Shown here piece by piece: positions 8,698 through 18,800 of a stretch of 64,000 bases of DNA; the stretch's first letter is position 1, and every line of letters starts with the position of its first letter. The DNA comes from Bacteroidaceae bacterium (GTDB taxonomy: Bacteria; Bacteroidota; Bacteroidia; Bacteroidales; Bacteroidaceae). The stretch spans positions 27,803-91,802 of the forward strand of contig JAFXEF010000010.1 of assembly GCA_017520935.1 (NCBI GenBank), read 5' to 3'. The position numbers and the translations under genes are program-made. The notes under the pieces were generated by a model that was not told the DNA's origin, ran no database searches, and was given only the letters and a program-made list of their open reading frames with translations.

Positions 8698-9932
8698 TGG
8701 AATCACTCTCACTATACGAACTGGGGCATCTCATACGCCGTACCTTGAGCGAGGCTCTGCCCGATGCCTATTGGGTGCAAGCCGAGTTGAGCGAGGTGCG
8801 CGAAGCCTACAACGGTCACTGCTACATCGAACTGGTGCAGAAGGCCGAGCGGGGCAATGCGCTGCTGGCCAAGGCACGCGGCACCATCTGGGCCAATATC
8901 TATAAGATGCTGAGACCCTATTTCGAAAATGCCACGGGGCAACGCTTCGCGGCAGGCATCAAAGTGTTGCTACAGGTTTCGGTCGACTACCACGAACAGT
9001 ACGGACTTTCGCTTACGGTACATGATATAGACCCTACCTATACGTTGGGCGATATGGCACGTCGCCGTCGCGAGATACTGATGCAGCTGGAGGAGGAGGG
9101 GGTGCTTACGCTCAACAAGGAACTCTCCATGCCTATGTTGCCACAGCGTATTGCTGTCATTTCTGCGGCGGGTGCAGCGGGCTATGGCGACTTTTGCGAC
9201 CAGTTGCTGGGCAATCCCTACGGATTTGTTTTCTGTCCCAAGCTGTTCCCGGCGGTGATGCAGGGCGATAGGGTAGAGGAGACCGTTATCGCTGCTCTTG
9301 ATCGTATTGCCACAGAGCGCGACGAATGGGATGTAGTAGTCATCATCCGTGGTGGGGGATCCACGAGCGACCTCTCGGGTTTCGACACCTATCCCCTTGC
9401 GGCCAACTGTGCACAGTTTCCTCTGCCCATCATTACCGGCATAGGACACGAGCGCGATGACACCGTGCTCGATATGGTGGCTCACACCCGGGTAAAGACA
9501 CCCACGGCAGCAGCCGAATATCTCATCGCAGCCCTCTCCGATGCAGCCATCGCGCTCGACACACTGGTAGCCTCCCTTACAGCTAATCTCACCGGTTGTA
9601 TACACCGTGAGGAAACTCGTCTGCAACAGATTGCCACGCGCCTGCCCTCACTCCTTGCTCTTGTGCATGCCAGACAGTCGCACCGTATAGAGCAGATAGC
9701 GAACAGGCTGAAGGTTGCAGGGGCAAACTCCCTCGTAAAACAGCAACATCGCCTGCAGCTGATCGAGAAAATCATCGAAGGGGCCTCTCCTGCACATATC
9801 CTGCAGCGAGGCTACAGCATCACCCGATGCGATGGTCGTGTGGTGTGCAATGCCACATCGCTTCCCGATGGTGCAGTGCTCACCACTGAGTTTGCCGATG
9901 GTGAGGTGAAGAGTAGAGTGTTTAGTGTTTAG
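8697..9932 (+). CDS. xseA: Exodeoxyribonuclease VII large subunit
   Basis: This is the catalytic subunit (411 residues) of exonuclease VII, which degrades single-stranded DNA to oligonucleotides. An N-terminal OB fold (about 1-100, with WVQAELSEVREAYNGHCYIEL) is followed by the catalytic domain. That domain shows AVISAAGAAGYGDF (about 152-165), VVIIRGGGSTSDLSGFD (about 213-229) and GIGHERDDTVLD (about 247-258). A long helical region and a small C-terminal domain with ILQRGYSIT complete it. Start ATG overlaps the mnmA stop; xseB follows after 45 bp. Confidence 0.96.
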   Translation: MESLSLYELGHLIRRTLSEALPDAYWVQAELSEVREAYNGHCYIELVQKAERGNALLAKARGTIWANIYKMLRPYFENATGQRFAAGIKVLLQVSVDYHEQYGLSLTVHDIDPTYTLGDMARRRREILMQLEEEGVLTLNKELSMPMLPQRIAVISAAGAAGYGDFCDQLLGNPYGFVFCPKLFPAVMQGDRVEETVIAALDRIATERDEWDVVVIIRGGGSTSDLSGFDTYPLAANCAQFPLPIITGIGHERDDTVLDMVAHTRVKTPTAAAEYLIAALSDAAIALDTLVASLTANLTGCIHREETRLQQIATRLPSLLALVHARQSHRIEQIANRLKVAGANSLVKQQHRLQLIEKIIEGASPAHILQRGYSITRCDGRVVCNATSLPDGAVLTTEFADGEVKSRVFSV

Positions 9933-9977
9933 AGTGTTCCTTAATATGCCTTAATCTCCTTTTATATCAAATAACCT

Positions 9978-10157
9978 ATGAAATACGAAGAAGCCATACG
10001 ACAGCTTGAGACCATCGTCTCGCAGATTGAAAACAACGAACTTGATATCGACCAGCTGACCGACCGTCTTAAAGAAGCAAAAAAACTTATCACCTTCTGC
10101 AAGGACACCCTCTACAAGACCAACGAGAAGATGAAGTCACTGCTGGATGCCGAGTGA
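9978..10157 (+). CDS. xseB: Exodeoxyribonuclease VII small subunit
   Basis: This 59-codon reading frame encodes MKYEEAIRQLETIVSQIE and continues with NNELDIDQLTDRLKEAKKL, the typical XseB pattern of two amphipathic helices. XseB subunits assemble around the helical arms of XseA and are needed for the active enzyme. Position directly after xseA confirms the assignment. Confidence 0.95.
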   Translation: MKYEEAIRQLETIVSQIENNELDIDQLTDRLKEAKKLITFCKDTLYKTNEKMKSLLDAE

Positions 10158-10197
10158 GGACAATGTTATATTGTTGCCATTCTTTTTATCCTTTTTA

Positions 10198-10229
10198 TTG
10201 GATTTTTTCGGAGATAATCCCTATCTTTG
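10198..10229 (+). promoter_or_regulatory. Promoter of the small outer-membrane-like protein
   Basis: TTG (10198-10200), 21 nt spacer, then TATCTTTG (10222-10229), matching TAnnTTTG, 30 nt upstream of the ATG at 10260. Confidence 0.7.
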
Positions 10230-10259
10230 TGCCGAAACTAATTTAATAAATTTACGATT

Positions 10260-10706
10260 ATGAAAAAGTTTTTAATGATGGCTGCTCTGTTGGTAACGAC
10301 ATTGGCAGTTAGTGCTCAGGACTACAACTGGGCAGTCGGTGTACGCGGAGGCGCATTCAGCGGTTTGACAGCAAAGAAAAATCTCGGCGACAATGCTATG
10401 GAAGCAGGGCTCTCACTCAGTGCTTACACGATGACTGTGGATGCTACATACCAGTGGCAACAACCCGTTATTGCCGATGGCTTCCATCTTTACTATGGTG
10501 TAGGTGCATACGTCGGTCTATACACTTTTTTCGATAGCGTAGGTGAGCTCCTTCTTGGTGCTGAGGGTGTTGTTGGTTTGGAGTATAAGATTCCCGGTGC
10601 TCCTATCGCTTTCTCTCTGGACTATCGTCCCACATTCAATATCCTTGGAGGTTTCGGCTACTCTAACTTCTATAACTTTGGATTAGGAGTAAAGTTCTGC
10701 TTCTAA
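10260..10706 (+). CDS. Small secreted outer-membrane beta-barrel-like protein
   Basis: The 148-residue product has a signal peptide (MKKFLMMAALLVTTLAVSAQ). The mature part alternates polar and hydrophobic/aromatic residues and ends in FYNFGLGVKFCF, an aromatic last residue as in many outer-membrane barrels. Length would allow about eight strands. No family motif was recognised; small Bacteroidales barrels of the OmpW/OmpX size class look like this, so location is inferred and function unknown. It is monocistronic: own promoter upstream and a strong terminator 24 bp after the stop. Confidence 0.75.
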   Translation: MKKFLMMAALLVTTLAVSAQDYNWAVGVRGGAFSGLTAKKNLGDNAMEAGLSLSAYTMTVDATYQWQQPVIADGFHLYYGVGAYVGLYTFFDSVGELLLGAEGVVGLEYKIPGAPIAFSLDYRPTFNILGGFGYSNFYNFGLGVKFCF

Positions 10707-10729
10707 GCAGTCTGTGCGAAATAAAAAAG

Positions 10730-10757
10730 AAAGCGTCTGCGATTGCAGGCGCTTTTC
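10730..10757 (+). terminator. Intrinsic terminator after the barrel-like gene
   Basis: An 11-bp stem (AAAGCGTCTGC with GCAGGCGCTTT, one G-U pair) with a GATT loop is followed by TTCTTAT. It also lies 23 bp after the ROK gene stop on the other strand, so it may serve both. Confidence 0.85.
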
Positions 10758-10779
10758 TTATATCTCTCGTTACGAAGAT

Positions 10780-11730
10780 TTATCCCCAAGCCAATGCGCT
10801 GGCACCCAGCACAGCGGCATCAGAATCCTTGAGTTCTGACACGAGCAGTTTGGTCTTTCCCTTCCAGATATTGAGCACGTTGGCCTCCATGGCTTCAAGG
10901 GTAGGCTTCATGATGAGGTCACCGGCCTTGGTAAGTCCGCCAAACAGGATGATGGCTTCGGGAGCACTGAAAGCGATGAAGTCCGCCAATGCTTCGCCCA
11001 GAATAGTGCCCGTAAAGGTAAATACCTCCTGAGCTACTTTGTCGCCACGGACTGCAGCGTCATATACATCCTTCGACGTAATCTCGCCCTCGATGTCGCG
11101 CAAGAGGCTGGGTTCGTTCGTGCAATCAATAATTTCCTTGGCCGTACGTGCCACACCTGTTGCCGAACAATAGGTCTCGAGGCAGCCGCAACGTCCGCAA
11201 CCGCACTGGCGACCATTGTGACGGCGCGAGATGACATGTCCTAACTCACCGGCAAAGCCATCGTGGCCATACACGAGTTGTCCGTTGATTACGATGCCGC
11301 TGCCGACACCGGTGCCAAGGGTAATCTCGATGAAGTTCTTCATGCCGCGAGCCGCACCATAGGTCATCTCGCCGATTGCAGCAGCATTCGCGTCATTGGT
11401 TACTGTCACAGGTACACCTATGCGCTCCTCGAAGAGCTCCGACAGCTTGATGACACCCTTCCACGGCAGATTGGGGGCAAACTCGATGTTACCGGTATAG
11501 AAGTTGCCGTTTGGCGCACCTATACCCATACCCTTGATCTTGTCCTTGCCGCCCACTTCCTCTATCATCGGGAGCAGCCTATCGGCTACGGCATTGACAT
11601 ACTCGTCGATTTCCTTGTACGATTGCGTTTTGATGGAATCCACACTCAGGATGTTTCCACGTGCATCCACGATACCGAACACGGAATTTGTTCCGCCGAT
11701 ATCCATTCCTACTACATAAGGCTTGTCCAT
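10780..11730 (-). CDS. ROK-family glucokinase
   Basis: The 316-residue kinase shows the ROK/actin-fold ATP motif GMDIGGTNSVFGIVD (8-22), the second phosphate motif near LGTGVGSGI (about 137-145), and the ROK zinc motif GELGHV followed by CGCGRCGCLE (about 160-183). That His-Cys3 zinc site is typical of bacterial glucokinases and N-acyl-hexosamine kinases. It phosphorylates a hexose, most likely glucose, with ATP in the cytosol. The gene stands alone with a full-consensus promoter. Confidence 0.92.
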   Translation of the reverse strand: MDKPYVVGMDIGGTNSVFGIVDARGNILSVDSIKTQSYKEIDEYVNAVADRLLPMIEEVGGKDKIKGMGIGAPNGNFYTGNIEFAPNLPWKGVIKLSELFEERIGVPVTVTNDANAAAIGEMTYGAARGMKNFIEITLGTGVGSGIVINGQLVYGHDGFAGELGHVISRRHNGRQCGCGRCGCLETYCSATGVARTAKEIIDCTNEPSLLRDIEGEITSKDVYDAAVRGDKVAQEVFTFTGTILGEALADFIAFSAPEAIILFGGLTKAGDLIMKPTLEAMEANVLNIWKGKTKLLVSELKDSDAAVLGASALAWG

Positions 11731-11767
11731 ATTGGTATATAAATTTAAGGTTGTTACGTTAATGCTG

Positions 11768-11799
11768 CAAATGTAATGATAGTTCGCCGATGGAGCAAA
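11768..11799 (-). promoter_or_regulatory. Bacteroidales promoter of the ROK kinase gene
   Basis: On the minus strand TTTG (11796-11799), 20-nt spacer and TACATTTG (11768-11775), a complete match to the Bacteroides vegetative promoter. Confidence 0.8.
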
Positions 11800-11886
11800 T
11801 TATTTTGTATATTTTTAGTCTCTTTACGATGTCTCTGCACTTGAACTTTTGGCAGTTTATCTTTTCGCTAAATCGAAATTTTGCAC

Positions 11887-11894
11887 TAATTTTG
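11887..11894 (+). promoter_or_regulatory. -7 element before dihydroorotase
   Basis: TAATTTTG matches the -7 consensus, but lies only 9 nt before the chosen ATG at 11903. A clear -33 TTTG at the usual spacing is missing; the transcript would have an almost absent leader. Confidence 0.45.
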
Positions 11895-11902
11895 CCAATG
11901 AT

Positions 11903-13270
11903 ATGAAAACAATGATTTGTAACGCCACCATCGTCAACGAGGGTGAGCAATATAAGGGCAGTGTGCTCATCGAGGATGAGAAGATAGCTGCCATCATCAG
12001 AGGTGCGGGCGAGCACATCGCTGCCGACCGTATAGTAGACGCTACGGGATGCTATCTGCTACCCGGGGGTATCGACGACCACGTACACTTCCGCGACCCA
12101 GGGCTGACACACAAGGCCGATATGGCCAGCGAGAGCCGTGCGGCAGTACGCGGTGGCATCACCTCGGTGATGGATATGCCCAACTGCATTCCGCAAACGA
12201 CGACCATTGAGACTCTGGAGGCGAAGTTTGCCGATGCTGCCACGAAATGCCTTGTCAACCATTCCTTCTACCTTGGCGCTACAGCCGACAATATGGAGGA
12301 GATACGCCGTTTCAATCCACGTGAGGTATGCGGGCTCAAGGTATTCATGGGTAGCAGTACGGGCAATATGCTCGTCGATGAGGAAGAGCGCCTCAAGGCT
12401 ATCTTCAGCGAGTCGCCCACACTCATTGCTCTGCACTGCGAAGACCAACGCATCATATCGGCCAACACACTCAGGTATAAGGAGGAGACGGGCTGTGACG
12501 ACCCTGAGGTGAGCTATCATCCGCTCATACGTAGCGAAGAAGCCTGCTACCGGTCGACCGCCAAGGCCGTGGAGTTGGCACAGCACACGGGAGCGCGTAT
12601 CCACATCATGCATATCAGCACTGCCCGCGAGCTGGAGTTGTTGCAAGCCGGCCATATCCGCGACAAGCAGATAACCGCCGAGGTGTGTCTGCCTCACCTG
12701 TACTATACTGATGCAGACTATGCCCGATACGGCACACGCATCAAGTGCAACCCTGCTGTGAAGACGGAAGCCGACCGTGATGCCCTGCGCCAAGCCCTGC
12801 GCGATGGACGTATTGATGTCATCGGCACTGACCACGCTCCCCACTTGACATCGGAGAAGGTGGGCGGATGCCTGAAAGCAGCTTCGGGAATCCCCACCAT
12901 ACAATACGTGCTGCCTGCTATGCTGGAACTGTGTGATGAGGGCATCGTCACCCTACCCGAGATAGTGGAAAAGATGGCCCACAACCCTGCCATTCTATAT
13001 AAGGTGACCGGGCGCGGATTCATCCGCGAGGGCTATCAGGCTGACCTCGTACTTGTGAAGCCCGATGCACCACACATCGTGGATTCCGAATCCATCGTGA
13101 GCAAATGTGGCTGGAGCCCTTTCGAGGAACATACCTTCCGTTGGGATATCACCCACACCTGGGTCAACGGTCATGCTGTATATGCCGATGGGGTGTTTGA
13201 TGAGAAAGTGATGGGGCAACGACTTCGGTTTAACTCTGAGCATGAAAGTTGCGGTTTAGTGACGATGTGA
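11903..13270 (+). CDS. pyrC: Dihydroorotase
   Basis: This 455-residue cyclic amidohydrolase closes carbamoyl aspartate to dihydroorotate in pyrimidine synthesis. The metal-binding HxH is in DDHVHFRDPGLTHKADM; further ligands are in ALHCEDQ, HIMHIST and the Asp of GTDHAPH. The last motif with the CLKAASG segment is typical of the class I dihydroorotase/allantoinase branch. Start is set at the ATG opening MKTMICNATIVNEGEQ; an upstream in-frame start at 11849 would add 18 residues encoded by promoter-like sequence and is rejected. A separate reading frame begins 24 bp downstream on the same strand. Confidence 0.93.
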   Translation: MKTMICNATIVNEGEQYKGSVLIEDEKIAAIIRGAGEHIAADRIVDATGCYLLPGGIDDHVHFRDPGLTHKADMASESRAAVRGGITSVMDMPNCIPQTTTIETLEAKFADAATKCLVNHSFYLGATADNMEEIRRFNPREVCGLKVFMGSSTGNMLVDEEERLKAIFSESPTLIALHCEDQRIISANTLRYKEETGCDDPEVSYHPLIRSEEACYRSTAKAVELAQHTGARIHIMHISTARELELLQAGHIRDKQITAEVCLPHLYYTDADYARYGTRIKCNPAVKTEADRDALRQALRDGRIDVIGTDHAPHLTSEKVGGCLKAASGIPTIQYVLPAMLELCDEGIVTLPEIVEKMAHNPAILYKVTGRGFIREGYQADLVLVKPDAPHIVDSESIVSKCGWSPFEEHTFRWDITHTWVNGHAVYADGVFDEKVMGQRLRFNSEHESCGLVTM

Positions 13271-13294
13271 CACGGAAGTCTCGTTGCGTATCTT

Positions 13295-14209
13295 ATGGAA
13301 AGTACCTCCAACTCCATATTCAGAATAGATTATGCTGTCCGCGACATAGTGCCCTACATCAACTGGGTATACTTTTTCCATGCTTGGGGCATGGAGCCGC
13401 GCTTCGCTTCGGTGGCCGACATACATGACTGTCCCTCGTGCCGAGCCAGTTGGGTAGCTTCCTTCCCTGAGGAGGAGCAGCCCAAAGCCCGTGAGGCAGC
13501 CACTCTATACACCGAGGCTACCATCCTGCTACGTCAGTGGGCCGATGAGCCAATGTGTCATGCCTTGCTGCTTCTTGTCGAGGCCTATAGCGATGGCGAC
13601 GACATCGTGATAGCTGGCAAGCGTTTTCCCTTCTTGCGCCAGCAGCATGCAGGACGCTCGGGCTACACGCTTTGCTTGAGTGATTTTATATCCCCTCGCA
13701 GAGGGTTTCCTATAGGGACAGACAATATTGCCAATAGGATCGGGGTGTTCGCCACGACAGTGTCACTCTCCGACAATCTCTCCTCCTTAACGTCTCAGTT
13801 ACAATCTTCTACCCTCGCTGACCGTCTTGCCGAGGCTACTGCCGAGAAGCTGCACGAGGAGGTGCGCAAGCGCATTTGGGGATATGCCAAAGAGGAGCAG
13901 CTGACTATGCGCGAGCTACACGCCGAGAAGTTTCAGGGCATACGTCCTGCCGTAGGCTATCCGAGCCTACCCGACCAGTCTATAAATTTTCTGATTGACG
14001 AGCTGTTGGGGCTCAAGGAGATAGGCATCACCCTTACGCCGAACGGTGCCATGTCGCCCTCTGCCTCCGTATCGGGCTTCATGCTGGCTCACCCACAGGC
14101 ACACTATTTCTCCATCGGGAGTATCGGGGAAGACCAATTACAGGATTATGCCCGACGACGAGGAGTCGAGCCCGAAGCGCTACGCAGCTTCCTGACCAAT
14201 AATCTGTAA
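13295..14209 (+). CDS. Free-standing methionine synthase (MetH) reactivation domain protein
   Basis: The 304-residue protein matches the C-terminal activation domain of cobalamin-dependent methionine synthase. Matches are YINWVYFFHAWGM near the N-terminus (21-33), GIRPAVGYPSLPDQ (215-228; E. coli MetH has RPAPGYP-like sequence that binds S-adenosylmethionine), LTPNGAMSPSASVSG (247-261), AHPQAHYFSIG and DQLQDYARRRG (280-290). In full-length MetH this domain supports reductive remethylation of oxidised cobalamin. Here it is a separate polypeptide with no methyltransferase or B12 domain, so it should act in trans on a MetH core encoded elsewhere. Split MetH systems are known in Bacteroidetes; the linkage to dihydroorotase appears incidental. 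Confidence 0.88.
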   Translation: MESTSNSIFRIDYAVRDIVPYINWVYFFHAWGMEPRFASVADIHDCPSCRASWVASFPEEEQPKAREAATLYTEATILLRQWADEPMCHALLLLVEAYSDGDDIVIAGKRFPFLRQQHAGRSGYTLCLSDFISPRRGFPIGTDNIANRIGVFATTVSLSDNLSSLTSQLQSSTLADRLAEATAEKLHEEVRKRIWGYAKEEQLTMRELHAEKFQGIRPAVGYPSLPDQSINFLIDELLGLKEIGITLTPNGAMSPSASVSGFMLAHPQAHYFSIGSIGEDQLQDYARRRGVEPEALRSFLTNNL

Positions 14210-14264
14210 AGAAAAAAACAAGTCAACGTAATAAGCATTCCCCCCCGTAAGTGTGATTCAGAAA

Positions 14265-14975
14265 TTATTGTCCGTAAACGACATCGGCCATACCATGCTT
14301 CTTCATATTCTCGCGGGCCATGCGTAAGAATTTGCTTATTGAGGGTTGCTCAAGGAACGACTGCGGTGCATCGTCGATTACCGTTTGCATCAGTGGCGTT
14401 ATCATCGGATAAGCCAAGCCATTGCAGAGCATGGAAAAGCCGCACAACCCCAACACATTGTCATAGTTGCGCCCGATAAAGCCACATACCAAACCCTGCA
14501 TATCTTCAGCCAAGGCCTGGTAGGCAGAGTCGATGCTATGCTGAATCTCCTCCTGCGAATACCCGTTCATGATCATCTGTGACTCCATACGCTCCATATC
14601 CACGGCCTTCAAGTCGAGCTTGTACTTACGGGCGATGAATGCATATAGTGAGTCATTGAGCGGTGTGCCTGCTACCTTAAGCATGATATTGCTGATGGTT
14701 ACATCCATCTTTCCCGGTTCGAGGATAATAGGCATGATGGGCTGGCCGTCGAGAAACAGGGTGGCTATCATGTTGGTATCAGCCCTTCCTGCTATAAAGA
14801 ACTTGCCGTGCAGCACCTCGCACGAGTCGAGCATCTTCCACACATTGTCTACCGATGTCATCAGGGAAATTGTCTTGCCATCGATACTTGATATGTTTGA
14901 TGTTCCCTTGATGCGGTATGCCTTCGTGCAAGAGAGAAGTGATGCTACGCACAGTATGTATAAGAGTCTGTTCAT
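14265..14975 (-). CDS. DUF4369-like lipoprotein
   Basis: The 236-residue protein begins MNRLLYILCVASLLSC, a lipoprotein signal with Cys16 as lipidation site. An in-frame start 66 bp further upstream would bury this signal and is rejected. The N-terminal part (about 20-110; IKGTSNISSIDGKTISLM, GQPIMPIILEPGKMDV) resembles DUF4369, a beta-rich domain often found before thioredoxin-like domains in Bacteroidetes. Here the C-terminal half is helical with no CxxC motif, so no disulfide chemistry is expected. Membrane-anchored; function unknown. Confidence 0.75.
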   Translation of the reverse strand: MNRLLYILCVASLLSCTKAYRIKGTSNISSIDGKTISLMTSVDNVWKMLDSCEVLHGKFFIAGRADTNMIATLFLDGQPIMPIILEPGKMDVTISNIMLKVAGTPLNDSLYAFIARKYKLDLKAVDMERMESQMIMNGYSQEEIQHSIDSAYQALAEDMQGLVCGFIGRNYDNVLGLCGFSMLCNGLAYPMITPLMQTVIDDAPQSFLEQPSISKFLRMARENMKKHGMADVVYGQ

Positions 14976-15090
14976 TGTGTTTGGCTCTAAAAACACTGCA
15001 AAAATAAAAGGTATTCTTGAATCAAGAAAACCTTTTATCATTATTTAAGTATTTATTTTGTTTCTGAGGCTCATCAAAGTACCGTCCGGT

Positions 15091-15435
15091 TCATTTTTCC
15101 TTCTCCTTCTCATATTCTTGAGGGATGCGGAAGGCTGTATAGAGCTGTAGCAGACATCCCACGAGCAGGCACAGAATCCATTCGTTATGCTTGCACACCA
15201 ACATCAGTACACCTGCCAGCATCAGCACCACAGCACCCAACAGTTGTTGCCGGCGCAAGCGTCGAAGGATAAAGTTGGTTCCTCTATAGCGGTCGAGCAT
15301 CTGCATGGCTCCAAACATGAAAGAGCCCACAATGTACATATAGGGTGCCCATACCCACTTTGTGATATACAATGCTGCTCCCAGCACCAACAATATACCA
15401 CCTATGAAATAGATGCAGTTATATATCTTCTTCAT
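15091..15435 (-). CDS. Small multi-pass membrane protein, unknown function
   Basis: A 114-residue protein with about four hydrophobic helices (IYFIGGILLVLGAALYI; APYMYIVGSFMFGAMQML; LLGAVVLMLAGVLMLV; WILCLLVGCLLQLYTAF). A basic stretch ILRRLRRQQ lies between helices 2 and 3 and a Lys/Glu tail follows. It overlaps the stop of the FtsB-like gene by 4 bp (ATGA), so translation is coupled. No known family function was recognised; the coupling may hint at a cell-envelope role. Confidence 0.75.
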   Translation of the reverse strand: MKKIYNCIYFIGGILLVLGAALYITKWVWAPYMYIVGSFMFGAMQMLDRYRGTNFILRRLRRQQLLGAVVLMLAGVLMLVCKHNEWILCLLVGCLLQLYTAFRIPQEYEKEKEK

Positions 15436-15725
15436 TTTATGATAAATACTTCCTCGTTAGGCAAATGCATTCCATACTTCTCACGGGCAATGCGCTCCAT
15501 GTGGGCAACATCTCTATCCAATTGGTTCAATCCTTGTATGCTCGAATCGCGCATAGCCTCATAATACTCGATTTCCTTTTCCAGGCTCGCTTGTTGCAGG
15601 CGGTGCTGCCATCGCAACATCAAGTTATTTTGGTCAAAGAAGCAAATAATTGCCCCAAAGAGGAGTATCGTAATCACATACTTATAACGTCCGATACGTC
15701 CCAGAAAGTCCTTCATTTTACCCAT
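15432..15725 (-). CDS. FtsB/DivIC-type septum formation initiator
   Basis: This 97-residue single-pass membrane protein has a short basic N-terminus, one TM helix (YVITILLFGAIICFF, about 15-29), a coiled coil (about 35-80) and the family C-terminal pattern ERIAREKYGMHLPNEEVF. FtsB/DivIC proteins form a complex with FtsL and FtsQ at the division site. The gene is first in the minus-strand pair; CAAAGATA at 15754-15761 gives a TATCTTTG -7 element 29 bp upstream. Confidence 0.88.
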   Translation of the reverse strand: MGKMKDFLGRIGRYKYVITILLFGAIICFFDQNNLMLRWQHRLQQASLEKEIEYYEAMRDSSIQGLNQLDRDVAHMERIAREKYGMHLPNEEVFIIK

Positions 15726-15853
15726 ACATTCTACGTTGATTCATTCGATTCTACAAAGATAGAGGTTTTGATTGACAAATTCTATCATCTCTCCTGCTAA
15801 AAAAGAGAATTTTATCGTTTGCCATTATTAGAGGAACCGACTCGCATGCCTCG

Positions 15854-18800
15854 TCAATAGACAACTTTCCTGTCACCGCAAATGTAGATGCCCTTTTCAG
15901 GCACTCCTTCGACGCGACGGCCCTGCAGGTCGTAAATAGCCGTGGGCTGCTGCTTGTTGACTGCCGGGATTTGCCCTATACCGCTGCCATCGACAACACG
16001 CAATGTGGCATCTACGATAGAACCTCCATTGGCAAGGATACCGTTGTCACCTGTGCAAGTACCGTCGGCCGCAATTTGTCCACCGGCATCTATACTGTTC
16101 CAATCCATCTTGAAGCGGATACGGTAGTCGCCCGGTACAGCAGGAGCAGTAAAGGAGGGACACGCCATGGTGTTGCGGGCACCGCCAGTGAGGGCCTCGC
16201 CAGCCGAGTTGACTCCGCTATCGGCATTGTCGAAACTGCCGGAGTAAAAGCTGAAGGACATCACATCGGTGCCGCTTTGGTCGGTACTTCCTTCATTGAA
16301 AGAGAACTGCTGGTCGCCCTCAACATCTATATAAACGTAGCCATGCATCCAGCCACCTTGAATATCGAAGCTTGCAGTAACCGTAGAACCGGCAGTGCAA
16401 GTGAGCAGAGCGGCACCATCGGCTGACTTGTCTACATAGGGCTTGGCTACACCCACGGCTATTGTCTGTGTCTCTGCACCCTCCTCCTCGAAGCTGATGC
16501 TCTTGATGAATCGGTCGTTGCGTGTGGCATTGGCATTCTTGTCGAAGTTGGTGGCATAGGGCTCCACCACTTTGGGGGTAACGGTGATTGTAACTGATGC
16601 CGTGATGCCCGAGCCGTCGGTAGCCATAGCGGTGATGGTTGCCTCTCCCTCCTTCACGGGTACCACGAGCCCGCCCTTAACGGTAGCCACCTCGGGGTTG
16701 CTGCTGCTCCATGCGATAGCAGGGAAGGTTGCTTCGGCGGGTGCCACGGCAGCGCTGACCACGAGGGTACGGTTGGCTGCTACTGTTGTTTCCCTGTTCT
16801 CGGTGGTGAGTGTGATGCTCTCCACCTTGTTGAGGGTAGCTGTTGCATCGATACCTTCGAATCCATAGACACTGCTACCGGGGAGCTTCACGGTGAGTTC
16901 CGTGTCGATATTGATGGCTGTGCCCTCGGTGAGTCCTTCGAGTGCAGCCTGATCGCCGAATGCACTGCGCAGGATGATGCTGCCATTCACATTCTTCGGG
17001 ATGTTGAGTGCCTGACGCAGGGTGAAGGTATAGGTTTGTGCATCGTTGGCACCGTTGCGCAGGGCGAGGGTCGATTTGGTGCCGTTCCATGCAGCCCAGC
17101 CATAGACCTCGGCCTTGGAACCTGTCCAGGGGTTGCCGCCTACCCAGTGGGCATCGGGGAGTACGTCGGCATTGCGCTTCTGCCAAGCGATACACTCGGC
17201 AAGGTCGGCCCAAAGGGCACCGCCGTTGATACTGTTCATCAAGTCGTAGTCGTTGTAGAGCTCTACCATACCCGAGCCGCAGAGGAAGGCTGCACGAAGT
17301 TCATTGCGTACGGGAATGTATTCGCGGCTGTCTCCAGCAGGAGGACCAAACTTGGTGAGAATGAATCCGTGGGTCATCAAGGTGTTGATGGGGCAGATAG
17401 GTGAGTTCTTCACGTAGTTCTGATAGACCAGACGGTCGCGATAGGTAATCCAGTTTTCACGATTGATGCTGTTGTTACCTGTGCGGTCGTGGTCGTTCTC
17501 CTGACGCCAGGTAGCATCGGTAATCTGATACCAGAAGGGAGATGCCCAAGTACCTACGGAGGTGTTGAAGAAGATGTCTTCGCGCAATTCCTCACGCACA
17601 TACTGCTCAAGGCGGATGATACCCTCGGCATTCTCGTTGCCGGTGTCACCACCATCCGGGCCTACTGAAGAGAACTGTCCTGAGATACCGTCAAACTTGA
17701 AGAAGACGTAGTTGTCGCTTCCCTGCTGATAACCCTCTGTACCATCCTGGTTACATACGAGGTTGAACGCTGCGTCCTTGAACGCCTTATAGTAACGGGG
17801 ATTGGAGAGCTGCATGCCACCCTTGTCGCTCCAATACTGGCGACGGTAGTTACCGCTCGCACCATAGCCACCTACCGGGCCGAGCCAAGCGCCTATGCCT
17901 GCGCCCATCTCCTTGGCAACTTTGGACATATCGCGCATCTCGTTGGGGAAACTCTCGTGGAAGGTCCACTCACCATACTTGTCCCATCCGTCATCGATGA
18001 TGAATATCTCGGGAGCCATGCCGTAGCGATCATAGAAGTCGCTCTTCCAGTGAGCCAATACGTCGAGCACGTCCTCAGCTTTAGTGTTGTCGATATGTTC
18101 GCGGCCGGGGGCAGCGTTATTGCGGTTGATCTGCAACTCATACCATGTGAGGTACATGGGCATTGCACGCCAGGGTACGGCACGCTCGCGCTCCGAGTAG
18201 GCGAGGAACGAGCGGCGTTTCTGCGTCTTGTGGATATCGGCATCGGCTTCGGCACCATCCTGTGCGATGAGGCCCACTACGGCTGCCACCTTCCAGGTCT
18301 CATCCTTGGCAAGTGTGGTGTTGCGGCTCCAACGCCCCTGGATGCCTACAATGTCAGTATTGATGACAACGCCTTCCTTGGCGGTGTAGATCTTGGTGGT
18401 GAGGGTACTGGTAGCATTGATGCTCTCGCTCTTGTTCTCCACGATGACACGGATAGTGAAAGTGCCGTCGTTGGGAGCTATGAAGGTGAAGACGTTCTTG
18501 TCGTGCTGACCGCCCGAGTGACCGCTATGATAGTCATTGGCTGCGATGTCGCCATTGGCCGCGAGCAGGTCGGCACCACCGAAGTTGAGGCGGTGGCTAC
18601 CCGTCTTGTACTGCACCTTCACTTCCACCTTCTGACCCTCCTTCAGCTCAACACCAGTCTGCTTGTAGGCCAGGAGGTTCTGATAGCCGGCACCGGTCAC
18701 CTCGGTGAGGCGGGCAATGGCCTTGTCGTTCTCTTCCATCTGTACCCAAGAGTTGGCTGCAAGTGCCACATCGGGCATGGTGGTGGTGAGGATCCAGTTG

